A stretch of 64,000 bases of DNA from Paenibacillus assamensis DSM 18201 (GTDB lineage: Bacteria; Bacillota; Bacilli; Paenibacillales; Paenibacillaceae): the NCBI RefSeq assembly GCF_000422445.1, contig NZ_KE383837.1, positions 434,001-498,000 of the forward strand, read 5' to 3'. Numbering within the stretch: position 1 is the first letter of the stretch; every line of letters starts with the position of its first letter. Both the position numbers and the translations under genes were made by a program. Shown here one piece after another: positions 37,290-46,669 of the stretch. The notes below the pieces were generated by a model, which was given only the letters and a program-made list of their open reading frames with translations, did no database searches and was not told where the DNA came from.

Positions 37290-39014
37290 TTAATCCTCAA
37301 TTGTGGATAAATCACCAGTCGGCAAGTTTAATTCCCAAGCCTTCAACACACGACGCATAATTTTGCCTGAACGCGTCTTAGGTAGCTTGTCTTTGAACTC
37401 AATTTCTCGCGGAGCAGAATGGGCAGACAAGCCCTCTTTGACGAACTTCGCAATATCTGCCTTCAATTCATCTGATGGTGTGTAGCCATCTCTTAGCGAG
37501 ATGAAAGCTTTAATAATTTCACCACGAAGTGGATCTGGCTTACCAATGACACCTGCTTCAGCAACTGCTGGATGCTCAACAAGCTTGCTCTCCACATCAA
37601 ATGGCCCTACACGCTCACCAGAAGTGTTGATTACATCATCGACACGCCCTTGGAACCAGAAGTATCCATCCTCATCTTTATAAGCGGAATCACCAGACAC
37701 ATACCAGCCCTTGAGACGAAAATATTCTTCGTATTTACCTGGATTATTCCAAATTTTGCGCATCATTGAAGGCCATGGTGTGCGAATTGCTAAGTTACCC
37801 ATACGATATGGAGGCAGCTCATTACCTTGATCATCAATAATCGATGCCTGCACACCTGGAATTGGACGTCCCATAGAGCCAGGCTTGATGGCCATGCTCG
37901 GATAGTTACAAATCATATGGCCGCCCGTCTCTGTCATCCACCACGTATCGTGAATTCGTTGGCCGTATACTTTCATCCCCCAACGTACAACCTCTGGATT
38001 AAGCGGCTCACCTACTGAGAGCACATGGCGCAAGCTCGACAAGTCAAACTCTTTAATAATTTCATCTCCAGCACCCATGAACATACGGAATGCTGTAGGC
38101 GCACTATACCAAATCGTTACCTTGTAGCGCTCAATCGTTGAATACCAGTTCTGTGGACTGAAACGACCACCACGCACTACGTTGGTAGCACCATTTAGCC
38201 ATGGTGCAAATATACCGTAAGATGTTCCAGTGACCCAACCTGGATCGCCTGTACACCAGTAAATATCGTCATCCTTCAAATCTAGTACCATTTTACCCGT
38301 AAAATAATGCTGAATCATCGCATTTTGCACATGATATACACCTTTTGGCTTACCTGTGGAACCGGAAGTATAGTGTATAATGAGTCCATCTTCACGATCG
38401 AGCCATTCGATCTCCGCTTCTTCCGAAGCAACAGCCATCTCTGCGTAGTAATCAACAATACCTTCTTCGGCTTGAATATTCTCACCAACAAGCACAATAT
38501 GTTTCAATTCAGGCAGTTGCTCGCGCGGAATGCGATGAAGGAGTTCAGGAGTTGTAACAATGGCACTCGCTCCACTGTCCTCTAGTCGATCCTTTACGGC
38601 TGTTTCCATAAACGCTTCGAATAATGGTCCTACTACAGCACCTATTTTCAAAATACCGAACAAACTAAAGTATAGCTCTGGCGTACGCGGCATAAATACG
38701 AACACACGCTCACCTTTCGTAATCCCTTGCTTACGCAGCACGTTCGCAAATTGATTGGACTTGCGGCTGAGCTCCGCATACGTATAACTTTCCTCTCTCA
38801 CAGCATCACTGTAATAAAGTGCAACCTTATCAGCACGCCCCTCTGCCAGGTGACGGTCAATAGCCTCATGTGCCATATTCACTTTACCAGTCGCATGCCA
38901 TGTAAAATGCTTCTCAATTTCTTCCCAATTGAACGATTCTGCTGCTGATTCATAGCTGCTTAGGTTCGGACTCAATGCCGATGCTTCGATGATTTCTCCT
39001 TGCACATTACCCAT
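37290..39014 (-). CDS. acsA: Acetyl-CoA synthetase
   Basis: Activates acetate to acetyl-CoA via acetyl-AMP. 574 residues, AMP-binding family. P-loop-like YTSGSTGKPKG (about 226), the WWMTETGGH adenylation motif, GWYVSGD and the C-terminal PKTRSGKIMRR whose lysine is the target of AcuA acetylation. Start ATG 39014 with AGGAGG ten bases before. The divergent neighbours acuA and acuC acetylate and deacetylate that lysine. A cre-like site (39073-39086) lies about 60 bases upstream, so catabolite control by CcpA is likely. The family-typical AcsA length in Bacillus is about 572. Confidence 0.96.
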   Translation of the reverse strand: MGNVQGEIIEASALSPNLSSYESAAESFNWEEIEKHFTWHATGKVNMAHEAIDRHLAEGRADKVALYYSDAVREESYTYAELSRKSNQFANVLRKQGITKGERVFVFMPRTPELYFSLFGILKIGAVVGPLFEAFMETAVKDRLEDSGASAIVTTPELLHRIPREQLPELKHIVLVGENIQAEEGIVDYYAEMAVASEEAEIEWLDREDGLIIHYTSGSTGKPKGVYHVQNAMIQHYFTGKMVLDLKDDDIYWCTGDPGWVTGTSYGIFAPWLNGATNVVRGGRFSPQNWYSTIERYKVTIWYSAPTAFRMFMGAGDEIIKEFDLSSLRHVLSVGEPLNPEVVRWGMKVYGQRIHDTWWMTETGGHMICNYPSMAIKPGSMGRPIPGVQASIIDDQGNELPPYRMGNLAIRTPWPSMMRKIWNNPGKYEEYFRLKGWYVSGDSAYKDEDGYFWFQGRVDDVINTSGERVGPFDVESKLVEHPAVAEAGVIGKPDPLRGEIIKAFISLRDGYTPSDELKADIAKFVKEGLSAHSAPREIEFKDKLPKTRSGKIMRRVLKAWELNLPTGDLSTIED

Positions 39015-39072
39015 TGTCTTTCATCCTCCTGTTTCATTCACTTCTTTAGGACCTTCCCATGTGATACCGATA

Positions 39073-39086
39073 GTTAACCGCTTTCA
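39073..39086 (-). promoter_or_regulatory. cre-like CcpA operator in the acsA leader
   Basis: On the minus strand TGAAAGCGGTTAAC, one base off the TGAAARCGYTTWNN consensus. It lies between the -10 box and the acsA start, in the position of a roadblock operator. ccpA itself is 3 kb away. Confidence 0.65.
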
Positions 39087-39165
39087 CGAAGTTGTAAGCT
39101 TAAGGACGATGTTGACTGTACATGTTGTCAAGAGGAAATTCTATGAACATAGTAACAACAGCATT

Positions 39166-39174
39166 ATTATAGCA
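39166..39174 (-). promoter_or_regulatory. Extended -10 box for acsA
   Basis: Minus strand TGC-TATAAT, about 150 bases before the acsA start. No convincing -35. Confidence 0.5.
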
Positions 39175-39236
39175 CACCAATTGTAATTCGCCTATTCTTT
39201 TCCTTTTCAACTGTTCCTTTTTTTGTTATAACCTAT

Positions 39237-39242
39237 GTGAAG
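39237..39242 (+). promoter_or_regulatory. -10 box for acuA
   Basis: TATAAC preceded by TGT, with TTTTCA 17 bases upstream. Start codon at 39263. Confidence 0.4.
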
Positions 39243-39262
39243 AGAATAAGGAGTGGTCGACT

Positions 39263-39895
39263 ATGGAACATCGAAAGTGTTATCATGCGCACGTCGTTAC
39301 ACGCGATGATGTCGTTATCGTTATCGAAGGTCCTGTTAAGCCAGAAGTGCTCCAAACGATGGACATGCACAGTGGACTTAACGCCTTCCGACGCCCGCGC
39401 GAGCAGCACGAAGCCTTAGTTGAGATAGCAGCTTTACCCGAAGGACGCATCATCGTTGCACGTGACGGACAGACCATTGTCGGCTATGTTACCTTTCACT
39501 ATCCTGACGAACTAGAACGTTGGTCAGAGGGTCAGATGGAAGACCTGGTAGAGCTTGGAGCCGTAGAAGTAGCAAGAGAATATCGTTCTTTTGGACTAGG
39601 AAAAAAAATGATTCAAACCGCGTTCGAGGATGAACAAATGGAGAACTACATCGTATTTACGACCGAATACTATTGGCACTGGGATCTAGAAGGATCAAAA
39701 TTAAGCGTATGGGATTATCGCAAAATGATGGAGAAACTTATGGAGTCGGTTGATATGATCTGGTACGCTACGGATGATCCTGAAATCTGCTCTCATCCCG
39801 CAAATTGCCTAATGGTTCGGATTGGAAAGGATGTTCCTTTGTCATCCAAAGAACAATTCGACCGCGTTCGCTTCAAGCAGCGGTTCATGTACTAG
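39263..39895 (+). CDS. acuA: AcuA acetyltransferase
   Basis: GNAT-fold lysine acetyltransferase that inactivates AcsA by acetylating its catalytic lysine. 210 residues. GNAT core: VGYVTFHYPDE, then VELGAVEVAREYRSFGLGKKMIQ with the acetyl-CoA pyrophosphate loop R/YRSFGLGKKM; C-terminal WHWDLEGSKLSVWDYRKMM is typical of AcuA. Starts ATG 39263 after GGAGTGG, diverging from acsA and followed 20 bases later by acuC. Unlike B. subtilis acuABC, there is no acuB between. Confidence 0.94.
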   Translation: MEHRKCYHAHVVTRDDVVIVIEGPVKPEVLQTMDMHSGLNAFRRPREQHEALVEIAALPEGRIIVARDGQTIVGYVTFHYPDELERWSEGQMEDLVELGAVEVAREYRSFGLGKKMIQTAFEDEQMENYIVFTTEYYWHWDLEGSKLSVWDYRKMMEKLMESVDMIWYATDDPEICSHPANCLMVRIGKDVPLSSKEQFDRVRFKQRFMY

Positions 39896-39915
39896 ATCGT
39901 CAGGAGGAAAGCGCG

Positions 39916-41100
39916 ATGACAGATTCGCATAAATCTCTATTTTTTCTGCACGATGACGCGCTGCGGTACCATTTCTATGCAGATCATCCTTTCGATCAGA
40001 GAAGAATTGAGATGACTCAGGATCTCTTGTTTCAAATTGGTGCCCTGTATCCAACTGAACAGGTTCAAGCAGCCTGTGCTTCACTTGAGGCACTTCAATT
40101 GAATCACCGTGAAGATTATATTACAGCCGTCAAAGAACTTAGCCAAACGATCCCTGATCCAGACTATCTTGTCCGCACTGCTCAATACGGCCTCGATCAC
40201 GAAGACACACCTTACTTCGAAGGCATGCATGAAGCCGCAAGCGCTATCGTAGGCGGGTCCATTGCAGCATGCGAGGCTGTGATGGAAGGGAAAGCGCTCC
40301 ATGCTCTTCATATGGCAGGAGGTCTGCATCATGCATTCCCTGACAAAGCAGCAGGCTTCTGCGTCTATAACGATGCCTCTATTGCCATAGCGTCTATACG
40401 CAAAAAGTACGGTGCACGTGTGCTGTATATCGACACGGACGTGCACCATGGCGATGGTGTGCAGTGGTCATTTTACACAGACCCTGAAGTCATGACCTAT
40501 TCCATCCACGAAACAGGCAAATACTTATTTCCAGGCACAGGATTCGTGCAGGAACGAGGGGAAGGCGAAGGATTCGGTATATGTGTCAACGTGCCATTGG
40601 AGCCTTACACAGAAGATGATTCGTGGCTATCAAGCTTTCGGGACACGATTGGACGAGCTGCTGCTAGCTTCAAGCCAGATATTATCGTAAGTCAGCATGG
40701 TTGTGATGCACACGCCTTGGATCCACTGTCCCACATGCATTGCAGTATGCGAATTTATCAAGAGATGCCTGCTATCATTCATCAACTTGCTCACACCTAC
40801 TGTAATGGCAGATGGGTAGCACTCGGTGGCGGAGGATACGATATTTGGCGCGTCGTCCCACGTGCATGGAGCCTTCTATGGCTCGAAATGATTCAACATC
40901 CCCTAGCCGCTCAACTAAGAGCAGAACCACTGACGCCACTACCCGCTGCTTGGCTGCATAAATGGCAGCACAATTCCCCCACACCATTGCCAACTACTTG
41001 GCTCGATGATACGAGCGATTGGACGCCAATGCCAAGGCGTGAGCTAATTGAGAAGCAGAACTCCCACATTGTAACCTTAGCGCAAGAGTATATTAGATAA
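39916..41100 (+). CDS. acuC: AcuC histone-deacetylase-family protein
   Basis: Zinc-dependent lysine deacetylase that reactivates AcsA, 394 residues. Seen: HHAFPDKAAGFCVYNDASIAI, the metal/catalytic region YIDTDVHHGDGVQ and GCDAHALDPLSHM. The ATG at 39916 follows CAGGAGGAAAG. The longer upstream frame (from 39805) overlaps acuA and lacks a site. Closely linked to acuA; a hairpin follows. Confidence 0.94.
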   Translation: MTDSHKSLFFLHDDALRYHFYADHPFDQRRIEMTQDLLFQIGALYPTEQVQAACASLEALQLNHREDYITAVKELSQTIPDPDYLVRTAQYGLDHEDTPYFEGMHEAASAIVGGSIAACEAVMEGKALHALHMAGGLHHAFPDKAAGFCVYNDASIAIASIRKKYGARVLYIDTDVHHGDGVQWSFYTDPEVMTYSIHETGKYLFPGTGFVQERGEGEGFGICVNVPLEPYTEDDSWLSSFRDTIGRAAASFKPDIIVSQHGCDAHALDPLSHMHCSMRIYQEMPAIIHQLAHTYCNGRWVALGGGGYDIWRVVPRAWSLLWLEMIQHPLAAQLRAEPLTPLPAAWLHKWQHNSPTPLPTTWLDDTSDWTPMPRRELIEKQNSHIVTLAQEYIR

Positions 41101-41107
41101 ATAATGA

Positions 41108-41134
41108 AAGCCGCTCTTTATGTAAGAGCGGCTT
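41108..41134. terminator. Bidirectional terminator between acuC and mtnN
   Basis: AAGCCGCTCTT, short loop, AAGAGCGGCTT. 11-bp stem between convergent genes; the T/A flanks are modest. Confidence 0.75.
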
Positions 41135-41139
41135 AACGT

Positions 41140-41838
41140 TTATGCAGGCAATTGCTGCAGCATATGATCAATCATTTGATAAGAGCGTTCTGATGCTTCC
41201 ACTGTAAACTCAGCAAAGTTTACATGTGCCGAGCCATCTGCCTTGTCCGACATCGAGCGAATGATAACGAATGGGACATTATTTAGGCTGCAAGCTTGAG
41301 CAACAGCCGAACCTTCCATCTCCGTACAGGCACCATTGAAAGTCTCATACAGCGCTTTTACTTTTTCACGGCTAGCAATGAATTGGTCACCTGAAAGTAC
41401 GATACCTACCATATGGCGCTGAGGCACCATTTCCTCGCAGACGCGTTTCGCTAATTCAATCAGCTGCTGATCGGCACGGAAGATAGAGTTAGATTGATAC
41501 GGAATCTCGCCCAATTTGAACCCTAATGCCGTTACATCCATGTCATGTTGAATACAGGCAGAAGAAATGACAATATCGCCAATGTTCAGCATCGGGTTAA
41601 CCGCACCTGCAACACCTGTAAAGAGAATACGCTCTACACTAAAACGATCGATAAGTACTTGCGTCGTAATCGCCGCATTCACTTTCCCTACCCCGGACTT
41701 ACACACAACAACAGAGTGGTGATGCAGCGTTCCACGATAGTAACGATTTCCCGCCTGCTCATGTTCCTCAACTTGACCCATTGCTTGCAATAACAAAGCA
41801 ATTTCTTCATCCATTGCACCGATAATTCCAATTGTCAT
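41140..41838 (-). CDS. mtnN: 5'-methylthioadenosine/S-adenosylhomocysteine nucleosidase
   Basis: Splits MTA and SAH into adenine plus the thioribose sugar, feeding methionine salvage and AI-2 precursor supply. 232 residues. Catalytic residues are in GAMDEEI (Glu), TEMEGSAVAQ (Glu) and SDKADG (Asp). The ATG at 41838 lies after GGAGCGGGGGTT. Its nearest upstream minus-strand gene is ccpA, separated by a terminator, so it has its own promoter, not identified. Confidence 0.96.
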   Translation of the reverse strand: MTIGIIGAMDEEIALLLQAMGQVEEHEQAGNRYYRGTLHHHSVVVCKSGVGKVNAAITTQVLIDRFSVERILFTGVAGAVNPMLNIGDIVISSACIQHDMDVTALGFKLGEIPYQSNSIFRADQQLIELAKRVCEEMVPQRHMVGIVLSGDQFIASREKVKALYETFNGACTEMEGSAVAQACSLNNVPFVIIRSMSDKADGSAHVNFAEFTVEASERSYQMIDHMLQQLPA

Positions 41839-41875
41839 CTGAATAACCCCCGCTCCTATATTCCGTTATATGGTC

Positions 41876-41902
41876 AAAAAAAAGCCCCGAGATACGGGGC
41901 TT
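41876..41902 (-). terminator. Terminator of ccpA
   Basis: Minus strand AAGCCCCG-TATCT-CGGGGCTT followed by a run of eight T. Very strong. Confidence 0.92.
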
Positions 41903-41922
41903 CGTACCGCTGTCCAAGCAGA

Positions 41923-42933
41923 CTATTCATTCACATGGCTAATGGACAGACGATGAATGATCTCATGTTGTAAAATGACTTGGGATTGCTCCACATTCTC
42001 TTTCTTCATCAACTTTGTCAGCAGACGCATCGCTACAGCACCAATATCATACATAGGTTGTGCAACCGTAGTTAACTGCGGTCGAACCATCGATGCCATG
42101 CGGATGTTGTCTACACTAATGATAGAGAAATCGTCAGGAACTTTCAGTCCTGCATCTTGTATTGAATGAATCGCTCCAATCGCCATCTCATCAGTTGCAG
42201 AGAAAATAGCTGTTGGACGCTTCTTCAAGCCCAAGAAATACTGCATAGCTTCTACACCGGACTCATAACGATAGTTTCCGATGCGAACCATGTCTTCCTT
42301 GTAATCGATACCAGCACGCTCAAGGGCACGCTTGTAGCCTTGGAATCGTGCAAACCCATTAGCAGGATCCTGCAACGTTCCACTGATCATTGCAATCTCA
42401 CGATGTCCATGACGGATCAGCGTATTTACAGCATCAAATGCAGCTGCCTCGTGATCAATATCCACGGACGGCATGATACCGTTCTCATCTCTCGTCGCAC
42501 ATAAAACAATCGGAACAGACGCTGTGCGGAAAGCTTGAATATGATCTTCCGTAATGACACCGCCCATGAATAACAAGCCGTCAACTTGCTTCTCCAATAA
42601 CGTGTTAATAACCCGAATTTCTTTTTCCTTCTTCTTATCGGCGTTACATAGAATGATATTGTAATGATACATATTAGCAATATCTTCAATACCACGCGCA
42701 ATCTCAGCAAAGATCGAATTCGAAATATCAGGTATAACAACACCTACGGTCGTCGTCTTTTTACTCGCCAGACCACGAGCAACCGCATTTGGGCGATAGC
42801 CTAAACGTTCAATCGCTTCGTATACTTTCTTACGTGTCTGCGGCTTCACGTTCGGATTGTTATTTACAACCCGGGAAACTGTCGCCATTGATACGCCAGC
42901 TTCTCTAGCTACATCATAAATAGTTACCGTCAC
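41923..42933 (-). CDS. ccpA: Catabolite control protein A
   Basis: LacI-family master regulator of carbon catabolite control; binds cre sites with HPr-Ser46-P or Crh-Ser46-P as corepressor. 336 residues. Helix-turn-helix [21 protein letters not shown] with the [12 protein letters not shown] hinge, then the LacI sugar-binding-like core, e.g. [12 protein letters not shown] and [28 protein letters not shown], which closely resembles Bacillus CcpA. The start is GTG 42933 after GAGAAGG; a TTG at 42948 is upstream without advantage. Close to acsA/acuA/acuC as in Bacillus. Confidence 0.95.
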   Translation of the reverse strand: MTVTIYDVAREAGVSMATVSRVVNNNPNVKPQTRKKVYEAIERLGYRPNAVARGLASKKTTTVGVVIPDISNSIFAEIARGIEDIANMYHYNIILCNADKKKEKEIRVINTLLEKQVDGLLFMGGVITEDHIQAFRTASVPIVLCATRDENGIMPSVDIDHEAAAFDAVNTLIRHGHREIAMISGTLQDPANGFARFQGYKRALERAGIDYKEDMVRIGNYRYESGVEAMQYFLGLKKRPTAIFSATDEMAIGAIHSIQDAGLKVPDDFSIISVDNIRMASMVRPQLTTVAQPMYDIGAVAMRLLTKLMKKENVEQSQVILQHEIIHRLSISHVNE

Positions 42934-43051
42934 GATCCTTCTCTCCAATTACCGAGTTATTTAATACGTACATACATATTACATTTCATATTACTTTATT
43001 TTCTGAAAAATCGCAATGAAGCAATCAATTTTCATCACAAAATGTCGGATT

Positions 43052-43393
43052 TTAAGGAGTAGTCGTTAACACTTGCTCTACATTATCATATCGAATTCTA
43101 TAATGAGAGTCATGCCACACCACTTGACCGTCTTTTAAGACCAGCACTTGCGGGGACTCATGTTTAATACTAAGCTGGTCTGCACAAGCGAGTGAAACAT
43201 CACGGTTCTCAACGACGTAAATAAGCCCAAATGAAATGCCCTTCGGTTCAAAAACATCAACGACATGTTTCATTTCTTCATTAGCGCTGCTGCTAACCGG
43301 ACAGCGCGTACTATGCTTAAAAATAACGAAAGTACCTTCGTGAGAACGCTGAATCCCCTGTTGGAGCTCTTCATGTGTGGTGATAGTTTTCAT
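43052..43393 (-). CDS. ytxJ: Bacillithiol-system thioredoxin-like protein YtxJ
   Basis: 113-residue thioredoxin-fold monothiol protein of the DUF2847/YtxJ family, proposed to remove bacillithiol from S-bacillithiolated proteins. The active site is HSTRCPVSS with a single cysteine, typical of monothiol bacilliredoxin-like members. The ATG at 43393 follows AGAGGTGTCGTT; the longer frame to 43447 has no site. In B. subtilis ytxJ also lies by ccpA. Confidence 0.9.
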   Translation of the reverse strand: MKTITTHEELQQGIQRSHEGTFVIFKHSTRCPVSSSANEEMKHVVDVFEPKGISFGLIYVVENRDVSLACADQLSIKHESPQVLVLKDGQVVWHDSHYRIRYDNVEQVLTTTP

Positions 43394-43481
43394 AACGACA
43401 CCTCTCATTTGCAGCAATAGGCCACAAGATATAGTTTGTCTTTCCATTCCTCTTATCCATTCTATTATGGGTCGATGCTCA

Positions 43482-43919
43482 TTAACTTATTTTAGCCTGA
43501 TGATCCTCAACTCTAAAACCTGCGAGCTGATTTAATCTACGCTCTATATCCGTCATCCAATCGGTATCTTTGCATGTTTTAGCGACAAGATACACGTCCA
43601 ATAAATGATTAACACGCTCAGTGCTGATTTTCTCAAATAAGGCAAGATAATCATCTTCCTTGTATTCCAAGCATTCTTTGATTACGCTGGCCACTTCATG
43701 CATATGATCAAACGCAACACTCTGTTCTTCAACCATCCCTTTTTGAACGAGACGGCGCATAATAAACACAACTTCATCTTTTACATTGGGCAGCAGTTCG
43801 GAATATTGACAACTTCCACAGGTGTATACGGGTACATGATGTATATGTATTTTACGTGCATGAACAATAGTACGCATTGTAATGTCCATTCCTTGACCAC
43901 AAGAGCAGTTCTTCTTCAT
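43482..43919 (-). CDS. Zinc-ribbon protein of unknown function
   Basis: 145 residues from ATG 43919 (AGGGGGATTACGG before it). The N-terminal region carries C5-x-C7 and C34-x-x-C37 in a short beta layout ending HHVPVYTCGSCQYSELL, resembling the YgiT/MqsA-type zinc-finger module. The rest is helical and acidic with no DNA-binding element I can name. It shares a strand with ytxJ but is separated by 88 bases; a promoter-like site is at 43970-43997. Function unknown. Confidence 0.75.
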   Translation of the reverse strand: MKKNCSCGQGMDITMRTIVHARKIHIHHVPVYTCGSCQYSELLPNVKDEVVFIMRRLVQKGMVEEQSVAFDHMHEVASVIKECLEYKEDDYLALFEKISTERVNHLLDVYLVAKTCKDTDWMTDIERRLNQLAGFRVEDHQAKIS

Positions 43920-44219
43920 CCGTAATCCCCCTAGCCGGTATGTAGTTTCTCTCACCTAACTTCTCTCTCTGTATAGCACAACACGATTAATAATCAATAC
44001 TATTTCGACTTCTTCCACCGTTATCCTCCTGCACATCCGCATGAATATATTTACAATTGATATGCCTGCTGTGTTTTCCAATGATAATTCTCTCTCTTGT
44101 CCTTGTGATTGACGCCTAAATATGTTAATTTAAGTACGTTTATGGGTAATAAAAAGCAAGCTGTACAATCACTAGCTTATTATATTCGCCCATCTTGTTT
44201 GGATTGAAAGGAGGAAGTC
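43920..44219. other. 300-base divergent intergenic region
   Basis: Between the zinc-ribbon gene and the DJ-1/PfpI gene. Apart from the minus-strand promoter at 43970-43997, only AT-rich sequence is seen; no ORF or strong hairpin. Confidence 0.4.
43970..43997 (-). promoter_or_regulatory. Promoter of the zinc-ribbon gene
   Basis: Minus strand TTGATT, 16-base spacer, TATACA with a TGC before it (extended -10). Confidence 0.5.
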
Positions 44220-44747
44220 ATGATGAGACTTGAAGGCAAGAAAGTCATTGCACTCGTCGATGAAGAATTTGAAGACCTAGAATTGTGGTATCCCGTATAC
44301 CGTGCTCGTGAAGAAGGTGCTGAGGTTCATCTTGTAGGTGCCGAGACAGGAAAAACGTATATTGGAAAATATGGTGTACCTGCTACCTCGAATTATGCTT
44401 TTAAAGATATTCATACAGCTGACTATGATGGTCTACTCGTTCCAGGAGGCTGGGCTCCAGATAAACTGCGCCGATATGAAGATGTGCTTCGCATCACTCG
44501 TGAAATGAACGAGGCTAACAAGCCTATCGGACAAATCTGTCATGCTGGCTGGGTGCTTATCTCTGCAAAAATTCTAAACGGGCGCCAAGTTACTTCTACA
44601 CCTGGTATTCGTGACGATATGGAGAATGCAGGAGCAACGTGGATTGATGAAGATGTTGTTATTGACGGCAACTTAGTATCTTCACGTCGTCCACCAGATT
44701 TGCCTGCTTACGGTAAAGCATTTTGTGATGTACTTGCTCAAGCGTAA
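44220..44747 (+). CDS. DJ-1/PfpI family protein
   Basis: 175-residue protein of the DJ-1/PfpI (type 1 glutamine amidotransferase-like) superfamily. Visible: acidic FEDLELWYPVYRA, LLVPGGWAPDKLR and the nucleophile elbow GQICHAGWVL with the Cys-His pair. Members are deglycases, glyoxalases or proteases; which one is not deducible. The ATG at 44220 follows AAAGGAGGAAGTC; the second ATG codon may be used equally. Followed by a terminator. Confidence 0.9.
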   Translation: MMRLEGKKVIALVDEEFEDLELWYPVYRAREEGAEVHLVGAETGKTYIGKYGVPATSNYAFKDIHTADYDGLLVPGGWAPDKLRRYEDVLRITREMNEANKPIGQICHAGWVLISAKILNGRQVTSTPGIRDDMENAGATWIDEDVVIDGNLVSSRRPPDLPAYGKAFCDVLAQA

Positions 44748-44792
44748 GTATAAGTACGATACAAACATACACACGACTATATTGATGACATC

Positions 44793-44826
44793 AAAAAGCT
44801 CTCGATCCTCGGACCGAGAGCTTTTT
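44793..44826. terminator. Bidirectional terminator between the PfpI gene and ptsI
   Basis: AAAAAGCTCTCG, loop, CGAGAGCTTTTTG. 12-bp stem with A/T flanks. Confidence 0.92.
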
Positions 44827-44873
44827 GTTATAGTTCCGCAGCGCATTTATAACGTAAAACCTACATCATCGCT

Positions 44874-46667
44874 CTACTGCTCAAACGATTCTGAATTTAC
44901 ATATTTCATGGCTGCCTCTGCTTGCTCAAATGAAGAAGTAGGTGGTAACGATTCGAAGCCTAGCACTCCTTCTATTTCTGCCTTGGTACGACAGCGATAT
45001 AGTTGAGAAGCAAGGCCTTTGGAATCCTCACATGAAGTTCTGCGTATTGCAGCTTTAACACGCGGAATCGTACGCGATGACATACTTAGTTCATCAATGC
45101 CAAGCGCAACCCACAATGGCACTGCACGCGGATCACCAGCCATTTCCCCACATACCCCGACATGGATGCCTTTCTGCTTCGCAGCTTCAACCGTCTGACG
45201 AATTAAACGCAGAACAGCAGGATGGTATGGATCATACATATGAGCGATTTGTTCATTCATCCGATCAACCGCAAGGGTATACTGAACAAGATCATTCGTC
45301 CCAATACTAAAGAAATCTACCTCTTCAGCCAAGAAATCTGCCATTGCTGCTGCTGCAGGCACTTCAATCATAATTCCGATTGGAATGTCCTCATTAAACG
45401 CCTGTCCTTCTTCTCTAAGTTCCTGCTTAGCTTCTTCAAGAATACGTTTTGCGGCCACGATTTCTTCCATAGAGCTTATCATAGGGAACATGACCTTTAT
45501 CGGGCCATAATCGCTCGCTCGCAATATAGCACGCAATTGTGTCTTAAATACATCAGTCCGATCCAGACAAATGCGAATGGCGCGATACCCTAGGAATGGG
45601 TTATCTTCCTCTGGTATTTGCAAATAATCCATTGGTTTATCTCCACCGATATCCAACGTTCGAATGATGACCGTCTTCTCTCTAAAAGTTTGAGCAAGCT
45701 CACGATAAACCGTAAACTGCTCCATTTCATTAGGCGGATAAATTCGATCCATATACATAAATTCTGTGCGGAATAAGCCTACGCTCTCCGCCCCGTTTTG
45801 AACAGCTATATCCAATTCCCTTGTTGAAGAAATGTTAGCCGCCAAATGAATAGAATGTCCATCTGTTGTAACAGCAGGCAAGCTTTTAATTTTACACAAT
45901 TCAGCCATCTCATCTTGAAACACACGTTGACGCTCTTTGTACCATGCCAACACTTCAGCAGACGGTTCAACCAATACATGCCCTTGTTCGCCGTCCACAA
46001 CGACTTTTTCTCCAGTCTGGATCGGATCCTTTAGCTTGCCTTCCAGCCCAAGTACAAGCGGGATTCCCAGCGCTCTAGCCATAATAGCTGAGTGTGAAGT
46101 CTTCCCGCCCATCAACATGACAATACCTAACACATTTTTAGGATTCAAATGAACGAGCTGAGATGGCGACAACTCTTTTGCGACTAAAATATACGGATTG
46201 GCATCCGTCGGAAGCGTAATTTCGGGTGCCCCCAATAAGTGCTTCAAGAGACGATTGCCGACATCTTTAATATCTAATGCCCGTTCTTTCATGTAGTCAT
46301 CGTCCAGCAAGTCGAACATGGTTACAAAATGATCAATTGCTTCTTTGACAGCCACTTCTGCCGCCTTGTATTGGCGTTGGATGATCCCTTGAATTTCATT
46401 CATAAATACTGGATCTTCCAAAATAGCCAAGTGAGCATCGAATATTGTTGATTCTTCCTTGCCAACCATCTCGCTAATTTCATTTTTTATATACTGAATC
46501 TCATCTTTAGAAGAACGAACACCTTCGTACAGACGCTCAAACTCCTTCGCCAAATCAGAAGGGTCCATCTTCTTCTCAGGAACGTCCCATTCCCACGACG
46601 GCAGTACAAAAGCTTTACCGATCGCAATCCCACTGGATGCACCAATTCCACGCGCTGTTTGTATCAT
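44874..46667 (-). CDS. ptsI: Phosphoenolpyruvate-protein phosphotransferase (Enzyme I)
   Basis: Starts the PTS by autophosphorylation from PEP and phosphoryl transfer to HPr. 597 residues. N-terminal ARGIGASSGIAIGKAF, active-site histidine in GGKTSHSAIMARALGIP (about residue 190), and the PEP-binding domain with LFRTEFMYMDR, and GVCGEMAGDP. The start ATG 46667 lies two bases before the nagE stop, indicating an operon with nagE. No ptsH is present between them, unlike most Firmicutes ptsHI pairs. Confidence 0.96.
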   Translation of the reverse strand: MIQTARGIGASSGIAIGKAFVLPSWEWDVPEKKMDPSDLAKEFERLYEGVRSSKDEIQYIKNEISEMVGKEESTIFDAHLAILEDPVFMNEIQGIIQRQYKAAEVAVKEAIDHFVTMFDLLDDDYMKERALDIKDVGNRLLKHLLGAPEITLPTDANPYILVAKELSPSQLVHLNPKNVLGIVMLMGGKTSHSAIMARALGIPLVLGLEGKLKDPIQTGEKVVVDGEQGHVLVEPSAEVLAWYKERQRVFQDEMAELCKIKSLPAVTTDGHSIHLAANISSTRELDIAVQNGAESVGLFRTEFMYMDRIYPPNEMEQFTVYRELAQTFREKTVIIRTLDIGGDKPMDYLQIPEEDNPFLGYRAIRICLDRTDVFKTQLRAILRASDYGPIKVMFPMISSMEEIVAAKRILEEAKQELREEGQAFNEDIPIGIMIEVPAAAAMADFLAEEVDFFSIGTNDLVQYTLAVDRMNEQIAHMYDPYHPAVLRLIRQTVEAAKQKGIHVGVCGEMAGDPRAVPLWVALGIDELSMSSRTIPRVKAAIRRTSCEDSKGLASQLYRCRTKAEIEGVLGFESLPPTSSFEQAEAAMKYVNSESFEQ

Positions 46668-46669
46668 CT

